A stretch of DNA of 64,000 bases from Archivesica marissinica. Taxonomy: Eukaryota > Mollusca > Bivalvia > Venerida > Vesicomyidae. This document shows positions 50,936 through 62,811 of this stretch, in pieces. Numbering within the stretch: the first letter of the stretch is position 1; each line of letters starts with the position of its first letter. Both the position numbers and the translations under genes were made by a program. The notes below the pieces were generated by a model. That model had not been told where the DNA came from, made no database searches, and saw nothing but the letters and a program-made list of their open reading frames with translations. Location: NCBI GenBank assembly GCA_014843695.1, contig CM026404.1:82198628-82262627 (forward strand). The letters run 5' to 3'.

Positions 50936-51166
50936 TTCCGCAAACCATCTGGATAGTTACTTCACTTGAAATAATTCGTTTCCTCCAGTGGGATTCAAAT
51001 CCATAGCGTCAAATAAATCACAGTTACGTTACATGACGTTTTATACAAAATAAAAATGTCTGGAATAATTCAATATGTAGAACACTGGAACTAATCGCCA
51101 ATAGCCTGTTTGATGCAGTTCTACCAAGAACAGTTTAACCATTAACCTGCTAACCACGACTAAAGT

Positions 51167-51397
51167 GGAAGTCGTGATAGCGCAGTGGATGCGCGTTCGC
51201 TTCAGGTGCGAAAGGTCTGGAGTTCGAGCCCCGCTGGAGCCGTTACGAGTGTGCCCTTAGGCAAGGCATTTAAATTTCACATTGCCTCTTCTATCTCCCT
51301 CGTGGCGATGGATTCCATCAGGAATGAGGTCTCGAGAGTGATTAATATAAGTTGTAAGAACTTGTTTAACAATCAGGCTAAAATAAATGTGTATAAA
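51167..51397 (+). mobile_element. SINE family C, copy 3
   Basis: Full head GAAGTCGTGATAGCGCAGTG with box B AGTTCGAGCCC, body and tail. The 17-base target duplication CTAACCACGACTAAAGT / CTAACCACGAATAAAGT (51149-51165 and 51398-51414) differs by one base. Confidence 0.94.
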
Positions 51398-51429
51398 CTA
51401 ACCACGAATAAAGTCGCCTTTGCAAACAG

Positions 51430-51695
51430 TATATAGTTAGATCAGACGGCACAGAACGTGTCGTCTGATCAGGCTCTATGTTGTTTGCTATTCGGATAGT
51501 GTACTAAGACACTTAGCTGAATAGCAAACAAACATACATCGAAATCAGACTCGGCGTTACGCCGCGGCTGATCAGGCTCTATGTTGTTTGCTATTCAGAT
51601 AGTGTACTAAGACACTTAGCTGAATAGCAATCAAAAATACATCCAGATAAGACTCGGCGTTACGCCGCGGCTGATCTGGATCTATGTTGTTTACA
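51430..51695. repeat. Tandem two-hairpin element (~125-bp units)
   Basis: Two units, each with a hairpin around GCTATTCAG...CTGAATAGC and a GC palindrome CGGCGTTACGCCG, joined by GATCAGGCTCTATGTTGTTT. The first unit starts with another palindrome, GATCAGACGGCAC...GTCGTCTGATC. A related single unit lies inverted at 56165-56345. Confidence 0.85.
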
Positions 51696-51699
51696 CATT

Positions 51700-52819
51700 C
51701 CGTCCAATATATTCAACAGGTTACGGTTTAATAGCAAGTGAGCGACTTTGGACTATTTCAGTGGTGGTCTTGTAATTGAAAATGAACTATAATCTGTAAT
51801 TAATCTGAACAGTCACACTGTATTGCAGTTACGTAAATTCCGAATATATTGTCTTACGTTCATTCTCCAGTATATCATAAACCTATTACTGTTATTACAA
51901 TAATTGAATTATTTACAGGGTTCGGATAGCATAACACCAAAGGTAATATACATTTATGTGTTACATTTGTGTCTATTATGTGATATATAATTTACAATGT
52001 ATGCGACCATTGTTTTTTTAAATTCTAAAGAATTCATAAAATGTATGTAATGTAAAACAGTTTGTGTGACCGTGACATTGCAGATGAACATTAAAATTGT
52101 CGTGTTATTGGTTGGTATTTCTGCACCCGTTGGAATTGGCACTGTTTCATCCACTGCCATGTATTGACAAGTCGATTTACGCCACGCTACCCTTTTACAA
52201 ATACCCTGCCGTTTTTTTCATCAGAAATACCGTCACTAGTTTCAGTTATTCTATAAATCCATCTTGTTTTACATGGATGCATATCTGCTTGACAGCTTTC
52301 GCAGTTTTCGTTTCTAGTCACAAGCTCCGATGTCTTCTGGTATCTCTTCTTACCTAGTGTTAAATGCGGCTCAAGCCAGGTGATTTACCTGTAGTGATAA
52401 GAATGTGTGGTGTACATGACAATGTTCAAGCACGTAGCTACCATAAGGCCATGAAAGCCCGAGCCTGCATATTGTCCCAGAAAATAAACAATATAAACCC
52501 CCAACATTGCAATAAAAAGTGTAGAGTGGGGGCGAAGAGTTGGGTTGTCAATTTGGATGGATGTCGCATACATTCTGCACACTAAAAAAATGTTCTATGA
52601 TTCCAAATTGCCATGGGACCCCTCTGGCAATTCCCAACCGTTGGTGCCAAATATATTTGTCGGACTTACAAATTCAAAATCGCTAGCTACGCCCCTGTTG
52701 TTGAGTTATTTTGGAAGTTCTAGCTACATCATATCACTTGGCTATCTATTACACGAATTGGCTATCCAAATACATGTACATGATCATAAAAAAGAACATA
52801 ATGCCAACTGTTCTTTTAC
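51700..52819. other. Unassigned spacer
   Basis: Several short open frames (for example 52097-52357, 52364-52585) without family resemblance or splice context. I see no supportable gene. Confidence 0.45.
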
Positions 52820-52910
52820 TTAACTCTTTGCATGCTGGGTAAAATAAAGTGCTACACATGGTTCAAATAATTGTAACAGACGACAATTCATTAATGTGAT
52901 TTTCTTATTT
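52820..52910. mobile_element. MITE family S, fragment
   Basis: TTAACTCTTTGCATGCTGGG followed by TAAAATAAAG and the inverted interior seen at 8890-8975 (AATAATTGTAA, AATTCATTAATGTG). The other end is missing. Confidence 0.65.
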
Positions 52911-52924
52911 GTAACTGAAAACTT

Positions 52925-53070
52925 AGCCCGGGAACAGGCGTTGATATAGTTTGCCTGGTCAGTCATATAAATATAGTTTAATACCGAGATCATTAATTGG
53001 GCCGTATTGAGTTTCTGATAATATTTTGCCAGAAGTAAATTGGTGAAAAATCTGGAACCCAGGCTATACT
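52925..53070 (+). mobile_element. Interspersed element family T, copy 2
   Basis: CGGGAACAGGCGTTGATATA at the left, GCCAGAAGTAAATTGGTGAA and CTGGAACCCAGGCTA at the right. A compact version of the elements at 23180 and 55205. Confidence 0.7.
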
Positions 53071-53269
53071 GAAAACTATGAAATTATGTCATGGAATTTC
53101 GTTAGAATTCTATCTATCTACCTTTAATGTCGAACCCCTCGCGGGGATGTAGACATGTTGTGCGTCAAAAACTGCAAAGAAGTTAAAAGTATGAGTAGGT
53201 AAAAGCATAATTTAAGAAAGTAATGAAAATAAATTGTGGTAACAGTTTAAAAGCAGCTGCGCAGAACAA

Positions 53270-54143
53270 CTAGGGACTGGCATGATCAATATCGCTAACT
53301 GCCGTATTGAATTGCTCTATGGTAGGGAGATGGGCAATGTCAGGTAGGAGATGGTTCCAATGGTAGATTGTTCTTGGAAAAAAGGGAAACTTGTAGTAGT
53401 CTGTAGTTGCTGTAATTAACCTATAGCTTAAGGAATAGCAATGGCGAGCAGGACGGGAGAGGGGGACTAGGTAATGTTCAATGGGAATAGCAACACGATT
53501 ATTATGAATTTTATACATAAGGGATAACCTATTGTCAATACGCCGTTGATCTAGTCTGCGTAGATTTAGGGAATGTAGCATGTCTGTAACACTAGAGGTA
53601 CGATAGAAGTCAGCCTTTATCCAACGGGCTGCTCTTCGCTGGACACCTTCAATTTGGTCTATCAATGTTTGGGTATGGGGCGACCAGATCTCGGAGCCAT
53701 ATTCAAGCTGGGGTCTCACTAGTGTCTGGTAAGCCATGGACTTAAGGGGTTCGGATTTGACCTGGAGGTTTCTACGTAGAAATCATATTTGGTTTGCTAA
53801 CTTAGTTGACCTATTTATGTGAGTGTGCCACGACAGGTTATTTGAGATATCCACGCCAAGGTATTTTGCTGAGGTGACCGACTCAAGTAGGACTCCGTGG
53901 AGTTTATATTGACTGGGAATAGGATGTTTCTTTCTGGTGACGTGGATAACTTGACATTGGGGGGGGGGGGCGGTTACATTCCATGTCCCACTCCAACTCC
54001 CACTCTTCTAATCTCTTAAGATCGTTTTGGAGTGTGACCGATTCATTTGCAGATGTCAGTGATAAATAGACTACAGTATCATCTGCAAAGATACGGACTT
54101 TGGAACTGATGTTTTGTGTCCTAACAACATTATCATTACATGA
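53270..54143 (-). pseudogene. Degenerate LINE reverse transcriptase
   Basis: On the minus strand, from 54143 downward, the frame reads KVRIFADDTVVYLSLTSANE (FADD catalytic box). It then reads CQVIHVTRKKHPIPSQYKLH, SAKYLGVDISNNLSWHTHIN, and finally YQTLVRPQLEYGSEIWSPHT to the stop near 53270. An in-frame TGA lies near 53785 and the G/C run at 53958-53973 shifts the frame, so it is dead. The order of motifs fits Jockey/CR1-type elements; the clade is inferred. Its upstream end is cut by the SINE at 54144. Confidence 0.85.
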
Positions 54144-54378
54144 TGGAAGTCGTGATAGCGCAGTGGATGCGCGTTCGCTTCAGGTGCGAAAGGTCCGGAG
54201 TTCGAGACCCGCTGGAGCCGTTACGATTGTGTCCTTAGGCAAGGCATTTAAATTCCACATTGCCTCTTCTCTCTCCTTCATGGCGATGGATTCCATCAGG
54301 AATGAGGTCTCGAGAGTGATTAATATAAGTTGAAAGAACTTGTTTCGCAATCGAGCTAAGATAAATTTGTATAATTTT
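54144..54378 (+). mobile_element. SINE family C, copy 4
   Basis: Full head (GGAAGTCGTGATAGCGCAG, box B AGTTCGAGACC), body and tail ATAAATTTGTATAATTTTT. ACATGAT occurs on both sides. It sits exactly at the broken end of the LINE. Confidence 0.92.
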
Positions 54379-54644
54379 TAAAAAAACAAAAAAAAACATG
54401 ATATATGTCACTGTTATTTCCACTGCTAGAGTGCTAAGAAAACAGACGAATATACCGTACAGAAATGTGTCTATATTATCCACCCATTGGGTTTATTTGA
54501 ATGTACAATTAAAAACAAAATAGGGAATAAATTGCCAAATTCGTCACCTAGGCATATGTGTTTGCATCGGTGTCTGCTAACACATTTCAAAATATTGAAA
54601 TAGCACTCCCATAGGAAAACATGTGACAGATGTTTAGCTTAGTT

Positions 54645-55035
54645 TATACAAATTTGTTTTAGCTCGGTGGCGAAACAAGTTTTATAACGTTAGATTAATT
54701 ACTCTCGCTCTGGAATCCATCGCCATTCTTAGATTTTGAAGGATATTGTAATGATACAGACATAGACCCATTCCAGAGTCTCCTCTGGTTCTTTTACGTA
54801 CACGGTGTAATTACTTAAACACCGACATAAGACCTCGGTTTACAGTCCCATCTGAAAGACTGTTAATATGATTAGGGTCAGACGGGGGATCGAACCTGAA
54901 ATCCCTGAATTCGCAGTACAGCGTGTTAACCACTGGACGACTGGGTCCGTCTGTATCGTCATGAGGGTGAGAGAAGAAGCAACGTTGAATTTAAATGCCT
55001 TGCCCAAGGACAGTTGTCGGTCGGGGTACCCGGAA
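54645..55035 (-). mobile_element. SINE family C, copy 5, split by a SINE B
   Basis: The left part 54645-54726 (TACAAATTTGTTTTAGCTCG to GGAATCCATCGCCAT) and the right part from about 54957 (CGTCATGAGGGTGAGAGAAG, AATTTAAATGCCTTGCC) are the two halves of one family C copy. The SINE B at 54727-54955 lies between them. Confidence 0.82.
54727..54955 (-). mobile_element. SINE family B, copy 8, nested, tail missing
   Basis: Starts within the body at TCTTAGATTTTGAAGG, lacking the shared 3' tail, and runs to the head GGGTCCGTCTGT. ATCGCCAT / ATCGTCAT at the borders may be the target duplication. Confidence 0.85.
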
Positions 55036-55204
55036 CCCTATCTGAAAAAAATCAATCTTTCTTTAATTATGTCGTATACGCTTGTGAAGAGTGGGGTTTT
55101 CACGATTCTGATATTATTGCACGCATCTATGTTCAACCAAATTCACTCATTGGTGAGGAAACTGACACGCCCACTTTGTACGCCCATAAAAAATATTATT
55201 ACGT

Positions 55205-55395
55205 GCACCTTAGCCTGGGTTCCAGTCTGTCGATTTTTCACTTTTTAACTGCTGGCAAAATTACACGGACAATCCCCCAAGTTTCCCCAGGCGTTGATAT
55301 GATCAGAAACTCAATACGGCCCAATTAATAGCCTCGGTGTTAAAATATATTTATTTGACTGACCAGGCAAAATATATCGACGCCTGTTCCGAGTC
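55205..55395 (-). mobile_element. Interspersed element family T, copy 3
   Basis: Inverse of 52925-53070 with an extra GTTTCCCCAGGCGTTGATAT stretch that also occurs in copy 1. Runs from TAGCCTGGGTTCCAGTCTGT to CGACGCCTGTTCCGAGTC. Confidence 0.7.
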
Positions 55396-55574
55396 TACGT
55401 GCTCCTAGTAAACAATCAGTGTTTAGTTTTTTCTCTCCAATATATCAAATACTAGTTTGAATAAAATGAGAGTTTTGTACAATATCAGATGCATCAGCAG
55501 TCAAGGTCTATGTCGTCTCAAGACATTGTATTATGGTGCAAACAGGTGTTTGCGTGTAATACCGTTACAACTCT

Positions 55575-56000
55575 CGCGAGATAAACGCGACGCTATTCGT
55601 CTTGCAGTTGCACAACGCGACGCTATTCGTCTTGCAGTTGCACAACGCGACGATATTCGTCTTGCAGTAGCACAACGCGACGATATTCGTCTTGCAGTTG
55701 CACAACGCGACGAGATTCGTCTTGCAGTCGCACAACGCGACGATATTCGTCTTGCAGTTGCACAACGCGACGATATTCGTCTTGCAGTTGCACAACGCGA
55801 CGCTATTCGTCTTGCAGTTGCACAACTCGACGATATTCGTCTTGCAGTAGCACACCGCGACGATATTCGTCTTGCAGTTGCACAACGCGACGAGATTCGT
55901 CTTGCAGTCGCACAACGCGACGATATTCGTCTTGCAGTTGCACAACGCGACGATATTCGTCTTGCAGTTGCACAACGCGACGCTATTCGTCTCGTCAGTT
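55575..56000. repeat. 30-bp minisatellite (decapeptide frame)
   Basis: Fourteen units of CGACGATATTCGTCTTGCAG plus TTGCACAACG. The frame 55457-56008 on + would read a RDDIRLAVAQ decapeptide 14 times after a 40-residue non-repetitive start. Minus-strand frames are also open. There is no splice or family support, so a protein is not called. A block of seven units appears twice (55650-55770 resembles 55830-55950). Confidence 0.93.
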
Positions 56001-56164
56001 CTACATAAGATAGCCCGAAGTGAACATCCAATGAGAGACATTATTGGTTTTTCTATTACCTCCCTTGATGGATAAAGTCAGATTTATCCCGAAATGCATA
56101 TTGGTCCTAACATGAATCTCAATTTCTATTTAACCCTTAACCTGTCGAATACATTGGATGTAAT

Positions 56165-56345
56165 GTGTAAACAACATAGATCCAAATCAGCCGCGGCGTA
56201 ACGCCGAGTCCTATCAGGATCTATGTTGTTTGCTATTTAGGCAAGTGTTGTAGCTCAACTATCTGAATAACAAACAGCATATAACCTGATCAGACGACAC
56301 GTTGTGTGCCGTCCGATCTGGCTCTAAGTTGTTTGCAAAACCGAC
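56165..56345 (-). mobile_element. Two-hairpin element, single copy
   Basis: AACAACATAGATCC, then CGCGGCGTAACGCCG (GC palindrome), GGATCTATGTTGTTTGCTAT, and the GATCAGACGACACG...CCGTCCGATC palindrome. Same building blocks as 51430-51695 in inverse order. Confidence 0.78.
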
Positions 56346-57140
56346 TTTAGTTGTGATTGGCAGGTAGAGGGTTATATTTCATCACATTCTCCAAATCTCT
56401 TCAATATTCGAAGAGAAATATTAAACAGATGGAACATTTAGTGCAGTAAATTCGAGCGATATCTTCTATTTATTGCTTGTAACTTATTTCCTATGAAAGT
56501 TTTACTGGTCATTGTTTACATGTTTCATTGTGCTGTTTCATGTTTTAATTTCTTGAGGGCCTCGTGGTAGATTGGCTTAATTGTTTAAATGAGTTCTCTC
56601 GTTAAATAAAGTCTTTATTATTATTAATATTATTATTATTATTATTATATATTTTAACTCTTATTTCCAACAGTTGCCAAGCGAATATACGGATGACTTT
56701 GCGTTATTTTATTCCAATTAGGTTTATTTATTTATAATACAATACATTACGTATCCATCATATACAAGGCTTTTGATGTATGTGCAAACGCTTTTAATTA
56801 TTAACTTGACGTCCGTGCACTAGTGAGTTTAGCTGTAACATAAACAAAACCGTTGATGCCAAAATAAATTGCACTTCGATAAGCCTACGGCAAGTTTGCT
56901 GTATCACACCTTATTGTAACACATCTAATTTAAGCATACTGATTATTTTAGTAATTTTCATTTTGCGATTGGAGCTAAGATTTCAGATTGAATTTATGTG
57001 CATCGTATTATGAATGTTTTGCCTTACTTGCGTAAGTGTTTTAATTATTCATGCGAGATAACCTTTAACCTTTGCTCAAACATCAAGTGAACTGGTTGTA
57101 GGATTGTTGAGTCAGAGGTTTGCTCTTCTTTTTTTTTAAT
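56346..57140. other. Unassigned AT-rich spacer
   Basis: Contains a short ATT/TTA microsatellite at about 56613-56650. No gene recognised. Confidence 0.5.
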
Positions 57141-57141
57141 A

Positions 57142-57367
57142 CAAATTTGTTTTAGCTCGATTGTGAAACAAGTTATTACAACTTATATTTATCACTCTCG
57201 AGACCTCATTCCTGATGGAATCCATCGCCATGAGGGAGAGAGAAGAGGCAATGTGGAATTTAAATGCCTTGCCTAAGGGCATAATCGTAACGGCTCCAGC
57301 GGGGCTCGAACTCCAGACCTTTCGCACCTGAAGTGAACGCGCATCCACTGCGCTATCACGACTTCCA
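57142..57367 (-). mobile_element. SINE family C, copy 6
   Basis: Reverse orientation, full length. The 12-base target duplication AGGTTTGCTCTT lies at 57116-57127 and 57376-57387. Confidence 0.93.
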
Positions 57368-57423
57368 CAATTCCAAGGTTTGCTCTTGGTTCACTCAACC
57401 AGAAAGGTTGACATTGTATTTGA

Positions 57424-57652
57424 GTGTGTGTTTTACGTTTATTTATCGTCGCTACCGGTTGCCCATATGAGCGCGGCCTCCTGAAGAGATTAGTCATTTT
57501 AGATTTTACGTGCACGGTGTACAGCACCGACACGAGACGTCGGTTTAAAGTCCCATCTGAAAGACTGTTAATTTTATTATGGTCAGACGGGGGATCGAAC
57601 CTGCGATCCCTGGATTACCAATCCAGCGTGCTACCACTACAGATCCGTCTGT
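57424..57652 (-). mobile_element. SINE family B, copy 9, internal deletion
   Basis: Reverse orientation with tail, body and head. The body block with the CCATTCCAGAGTCTCCTCTG motif is deleted (TTTTAGATTTTACGTGCACG junction). Confidence 0.9.
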
Positions 57653-58227
57653 ATGCCAGAGGTGCAAGGGCGTATTGTATTTGAGATTGGAGAAAAGGTT
57701 TATAACTTCCAACCCAGGGTCTTTGCCGAAATTGGTGGTGACCAATAGTTTACGTTAAGCCCACCCACCCCACACCCTCTATATCAGCAAGCCATATCCA
57801 ACATATAATGACACACATGACATTTAACAGCAATGTAACAACTAGGGCACACACGTTTGTATGAACAGTTTTTAACTGATAATGCAGCATCCTACATGTA
57901 TAGATACGTTATTTTTAAGTTGAAAATATGAAAATGCAAAATATGCAACTTAAAATTCCCCCAGAATGCAGCTGCGGCGAAATATACTATCACAATCGTA
58001 AGGGGGAGATACCTCCGACCCTCTATCCTAATGGTACACATATATCAAGCGCAATCTACGCCCCTGGTAAAGAAATTGGAGTGTTACCAAATTTTACCCG
58101 TCCTATTATTTAAAACTCAATACATCAATATGGTATACATAAATGGGGTGACCTATAAAAATCTATAATAACTGGGTTAAAGGTATTATACAACTTACCT
58201 GGATATATACTAACTATATATAATATA
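57653..58227. other. Unassigned spacer
   Basis: Contains at 57684-57722 a remnant of the foldback element of 35084-35236 (TTGAGATTGGAGAAAAGG, TTTATAACTTCCAACCCAGG). No gene recognised. Confidence 0.5.
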
Positions 58228-58917
58228 CCTCGCCCCACTCTGTGGCTCTAGTTACCTCCCCTGATGTTCGTCCACAGAATGACGTGATAATAACGTTCAC
58301 GTGTTGGACTAAGATATGCCTCGCCCCACTCTGTGGCTCTAGTTACCTCCCCTGACGTTCGTCCACAGAATGACGTGATAATAACGTTCACGTGTTGGAC
58401 TAAGATATGCCTCGCCCCACTCTGTGGCTCTAGTTACCTCCCCTGACATTCGTCCACAGAATGACGTGATAATAACGTTCACATGTTGGACTAAGATATA
58501 CCTAGCCCCACTCTGTGACTCTAACCCCCCCCCCAAATGACGTGATAACGTCATGTTGACTAAAAACCCCCTGTACCATCACCTCCCCTGACGTTCGTCC
58601 ACAGAATGGCGTGATAATAACGTTCACGTGTTGGACTAAGATATGCCTCGCCCCACTCTGTGGGTCTAGTTACCTCCCCTGACGTTCGTCCACAGAATGA
58701 CGTGATAATAACGTTCACGTGTTGGACTAAGATATACCTAGCCCCACTCTGTGACTCTAATCACCTCCCCTGACGTTCGTCCACAGAATGGCGTGATAAT
58801 AACGTTCACGTGTTGGACTAAGATATGCCTCGCCCCACTCTGTGGGTCTAGTTACCTCCCCTGACGTTCGTCCACAGAATGACGTGATAATAACGTTCAC
58901 GTTTGGACGTTTTGCCC
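58228..58917. repeat. 91-bp minisatellite
   Basis: About eight units (period 91) of CCTCGCCCCACTCTGTGGCT, CTAGTTACCTCCCCTGACGT, TCGTCCACAGAATGACGTGA, TAATAACGTTCACGTGTTGG, ACTAAGATATG. One unit near 58505-58590 is scrambled and rich in C. Confidence 0.95.
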
Positions 58918-59037
58918 TGCCAGGAAATTCTGGATTCTGTATTCATGTATTTCATCGTAATTACTAATCAATGACATATCAATAACTTGACCCTTTCCTC
59001 ATCCAGTTTCCAAGATTTTTGTTTTCATTGTATATGT

Positions 59038-59320
59038 GTGTGTTACGTTTATTTATCGTCGCTACCGGGTGCCCATATAAGCGACGCCTCCTGAAGAGAT
59101 TAGTCATTTTAGATTTTTGAAGGATAGTGCAATGATACAGACATAGACCCATTCCAGAGACTTCTCTGGTTCTTTTACGTGCACGGTGTACAGCACCGAC
59201 AAGAGACCTCGGTTTAAATTCCCATCTGAAAGATTGTTCATTTTATTAGGGTCAGACGGGGGGTCGAACCTGCTATCCCTGGATTACCAGTCCAGCGTGT
59301 TACCACTGGAGTACAGATTC
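59038..59320 (-). mobile_element. SINE family B, copy 10
   Basis: Reverse orientation, full length, from TTACGTTTATTTATCGTCGC to the head near GGAGTACAGATTCGTC. Confidence 0.9.
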
Positions 59321-61212
59321 GTCATTTTACAGTTGTGTACTTCACTAAATGGGTTTGTGGATTTTGTGTAATTTAATTATGCTCAGTTTGCAAGTTTTCG
59401 GCTGCACTTTAAGTAATCCGTATCGCAGGAACTTTGTCAGTTGACAATGACAGTTCATTTGTTATCTGTCAAACTGTAATTAAAATGTGCAACCTCAGTG
59501 GAGTGTTATGACATAGCTCAACTGTCAGTCAGGCGCGTAGCTGGCTGTACGCAAATGGGAAGCTGCGTACTAACAATTTCCGAAATAAAAACATTAAAAA
59601 CGGCAGTAATGCACTAAGAGGGGGGGGAGTGGATACGTATTTGATCTGGATTTTCCATTACCGTCCCTGAAAGTGGACATACGATCACTCATTTATATCA
59701 CCAGAAACCCTCTCACACTGTATCAATTGCGATCTAGAAATTATTGTCAGGGAGAGATCCCCCCCCCCCCGATTCCACTGGAGGCTGTTCCAACCTCCCC
59801 AAACGTTGTTTCGTACCCCAGTATGCGTCAGTAAACTGTCACTCTAGCTACGCGCCTGTCATTAGCTGCCAGTATAAATGATAGTTTGATTAACTGTGAT
59901 ACGTGTAATTATATTAGTCTCTTGTAATTCTTTTATAAAGAATGTCTAAGTACTGTGTCCATGGAGTTCATTTCAGCTATAGTCTAGATTGCATTTTTAG
60001 TTTTCTTTTATAAATCATCTTAGTTGCCTGCATGGCTGTTGTCTTATTCTTTTATTATGTAGCTTCTTATGTTCATCTTATGTCTAAGTTTACTGCTCGA
60101 CTAAATAAGCGTGTTCTGTTTCAACACAGAGTGTCTAATTTAATTCAATTTTTTTTATTTCCCATAGCTGTTTTACTCTTATTATTCATATACACATGTT
60201 GTTATATAGTCGGTTATAAAAGCTCATCAGAGCTTATGTTATTTGTGATATGTCTTGCCGACTCAAAATAAAATTTATCTTATCTTTTTGTCATGAAAAT
60301 TTGTTATGTATATTTTATGTATGATGATGATGGTTACGATTATTTACCCTCGCCGCCGGCGAACCATGTGGGCGAGCAGTTTGTATGCATAGTACATAAA
60401 TAAGACTATAATAAAGATTAAACTACATCTAATTAATTAGTAGATTCTAATTTAATATGTATTTGCAAGGCGAGAAGTGAGCGACATGACATAACCGCCA
60501 CTCTCTCGAAGAAGCTTAAACCCGTGGTGTACATATCCCACACTGCTTAAATACTGTTTTACTTGAGGCCAAATTGATCAATTAAATTTACATCTCACAG
60601 TAGACAGTTTTCGCTAAAAAGTGGATTTTGAAATCAAAAGTAGAACATTGTACTACTGGTTAGTCTATCAGATTAACTTGGAAGGCGAAACTTCTCACCA
60701 TTTTTTTGATCTCGTTGAGCCTAGAGAACCCTGTATGTCTATCATCCCCTGCTCCAGTACCCCGAGGGTACTATTTGGAGGTCGCAATGACTTCTGGTCC
60801 TCGGATCCGTACCAACGTTCAGATGTTCCGCGAAGAAACCATCTACCCGTGGTTGCAGACTCGTGTGCCATCCACGCTGCCGTCACTGCCGTCCATTCGA
60901 CGTGCGTATTCGCTCAGATACCCCTTGCTCTCATCGTTGTGTTGTTATGTTAGTCATGATCTTCCGAATGAGAGTCGAGGCTACTCGTAGCGGCACCATT
61001 CTCGCCGACCATGAGTCATGTGCACGCACGGCTACGCCTCTTGAGTTTGTCTAAGAAGAAAACGTGATCAGGTAAAAATAGACCCCAAGGTTGCTATGGA
61101 AAACGTCTCCCCATTTACTTCACAGTGTCCACTCAGGCGGCGAGTGCACGCCTCGGAGGATCTGGGTAGATATTAAAACTCGCTAGGGAGTCAACATTTA
61201 TAGAGTAATACT
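59321..61212. other. Spacer with a CAGGCGCGTAGCT element and two unassigned open stretches
   Basis: At 59530-59862 is a 330-base inverted-end element (CAGGCGCGTAGCT left, AGCTACGCGCCTG right). At 60032-60271 an 80-codon frame with two hydrophobic stretches ends next to AATAAAATTT. It could be the 3' end of a retroelement, but I recognise no domain. The stretch 60700-61055 is less AT-rich, with a frame reading MTSGPRIRTNVQMFREETIY; I do not recognise it either. Confidence 0.4.
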
Positions 61213-61215
61213 TGA

Positions 61216-61495
61216 TGAATGTTTTGCGTTTATTTATCGTCGCTACCGGTTGCCCATATCAGCGACGTCTACAGAAGAGAATATTCATTTTAGATTATGG
61301 AGGATGGTGCAATGATACAGACAGAGACCCATTCCAAAACCCCCTCTGGTTATTTTACGTGCACGGTGTAAAGCACCGACACGTGACCTCCGATTAAAGT
61401 CACATCTGAAAGACTATTACTATTATTAGGGTCAGACGGTGGATGGAACTTGCTAGCCCTGGGTTCGCAGTCCACCGTGTTAACCACTGGATTAT
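61216..61495 (-). mobile_element. SINE family B, copy 11, diverged
   Basis: Reverse orientation. Tail GTTTATTTATCGTCGCTACC, body CACGTGACCTCCGATTAAAG, degraded head (GTGTTAACCACTGGATTATT). Confidence 0.85.
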
Positions 61496-62278
61496 TGGTA
61501 CTTGCGGCCTTTATTAATGTTTAAACCGCAGTCAGCCGACTGATTTAAACCAATGGGAAACATTGTCTTAAGAGAAGTTCGAATTCTAACATAATTATGT
61601 CCATATTAATAAAGATACATTTTCTGATGGCAAGGACCAGGATGACAGGTGACATGTTCTAACTATATGTATTGAATTTTATACCGGGATGAAATGTATG
61701 TATAATATAATGTTAAATTGCAGAGAAACCCAAATGTCCACACACAGTTTATATAATGTTTATCAATGTGGTATGCCGAAGCCGTTTATAGCTTTACTGT
61801 CTACTATATACTAGTTCGTATAGCGTTGTCTAGTTGGAATAGTTGCAGTGTTCAGTGCTGACGAGTGTGTAGTCGTGTATTGGTTGTATTGGAACTAACT
61901 TGTTGAGAAAAGTGAGTTTATGAATTAGACATTGTTTTCTTTTATCCATTGCATTATTTATTGACATGAAATAATGTTTGTACACATGTTAGTACATATA
62001 AATAATATATTGTATACTGTGTATAGTGCGAATGGTGTCATTTAACTAGCAATATTTTTTTGAACCAGTGGTGGATCTAGGGTATATTTTGCGGGGTTCA
62101 CATGGGGGAGGCATAGTTCAATGGGGGGGGGGACTATTTTCACAACTACATCGATTTCTTGTAACTTTAATCTATTTTTGTTCACAACTGAAATTGTTTT
62201 CTTGCAACTGTTCTAACTATATATTGTCACAACAATACGTATGATATTCTCTTCAAAATATACTACATTTTGCAAATA
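61496..62278. other. Unassigned AT-rich spacer
   Basis: No gene seen. AGTGGTGGATCTAGGG at 62070 resembles the end of a dispersed MITE, unpaired here. Confidence 0.45.
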
Positions 62279-62811
62279 TTAAAGCGACACTACATCGATG
62301 AAAATGCAAATGTCTGCAGAATGTAATTTCCTATTACATGATATAATTGTTTTTCCAATATTTGCCTCAAAAACTGAGTATTTCAACTAATAAACAAGTG
62401 TCTTATACGCGGTTTGTTGACATAACAAAACAATGTAAATAGGGTTGACATTCGTGCGTAATACAATGCGCGTATCCTGAATAACACAATTTATCATACA
62501 TATTTACCGTTATATCTCACATGTGTGCCTATGCATATTTATTTGTAGACTAATCTTAGTTAAATTATCTCTAAACGAAAGTATCGCGCGTTTAATATTG
62601 ACACCAATGGCAAACAAACGTCATTTCAGGAGCGTGGATGACCGTTATATGAAATCCTACTTTCACTTTTGAAAGTTTGTAGACCACAAACACACTGTTT
62701 ATTGGTTCAATGTTAGTGTTCGAATGTATTCAGAAGAATGTGTAGTACCAATGTATTTATTCGTGAAAACATGCATTTTATTTGCTTTTTGCGATGTTTT
62801 GTCCGCTTTAA
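62279..62811. mobile_element. TTAA-ended DNA element (family Q), uninterrupted copy
   Basis: Left TTAAAGCGACACTACATC, right (reverse complement) TTAAAGCGGACAAAACATC, 533 bases. The interior matches 6399-6890 nearly throughout. No coding capacity. Confidence 0.85.

Noticed and set aside
49497..50969. Long proteins of ITDQELSTR or VRDSGAQFL repeats
   Set aside because: Both strands are open because of the 27-bp period, single-base deletions shift frame, and there is no start or splice context.
52097..52823. Several 73-92 codon frames
   Set aside because: Short, overlapping on both strands, AT-rich composition and no conserved motif.
58339..58554. Minus-strand frame in the 91-bp array
   Set aside because: Repeat-derived, with no independent support.
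60621..61054. Overlapping frames of 63-110 codons in a less AT-rich stretch
   Set aside because: No domain recognised, no splice signals in consistent phase; kept only as an unassigned stretch.
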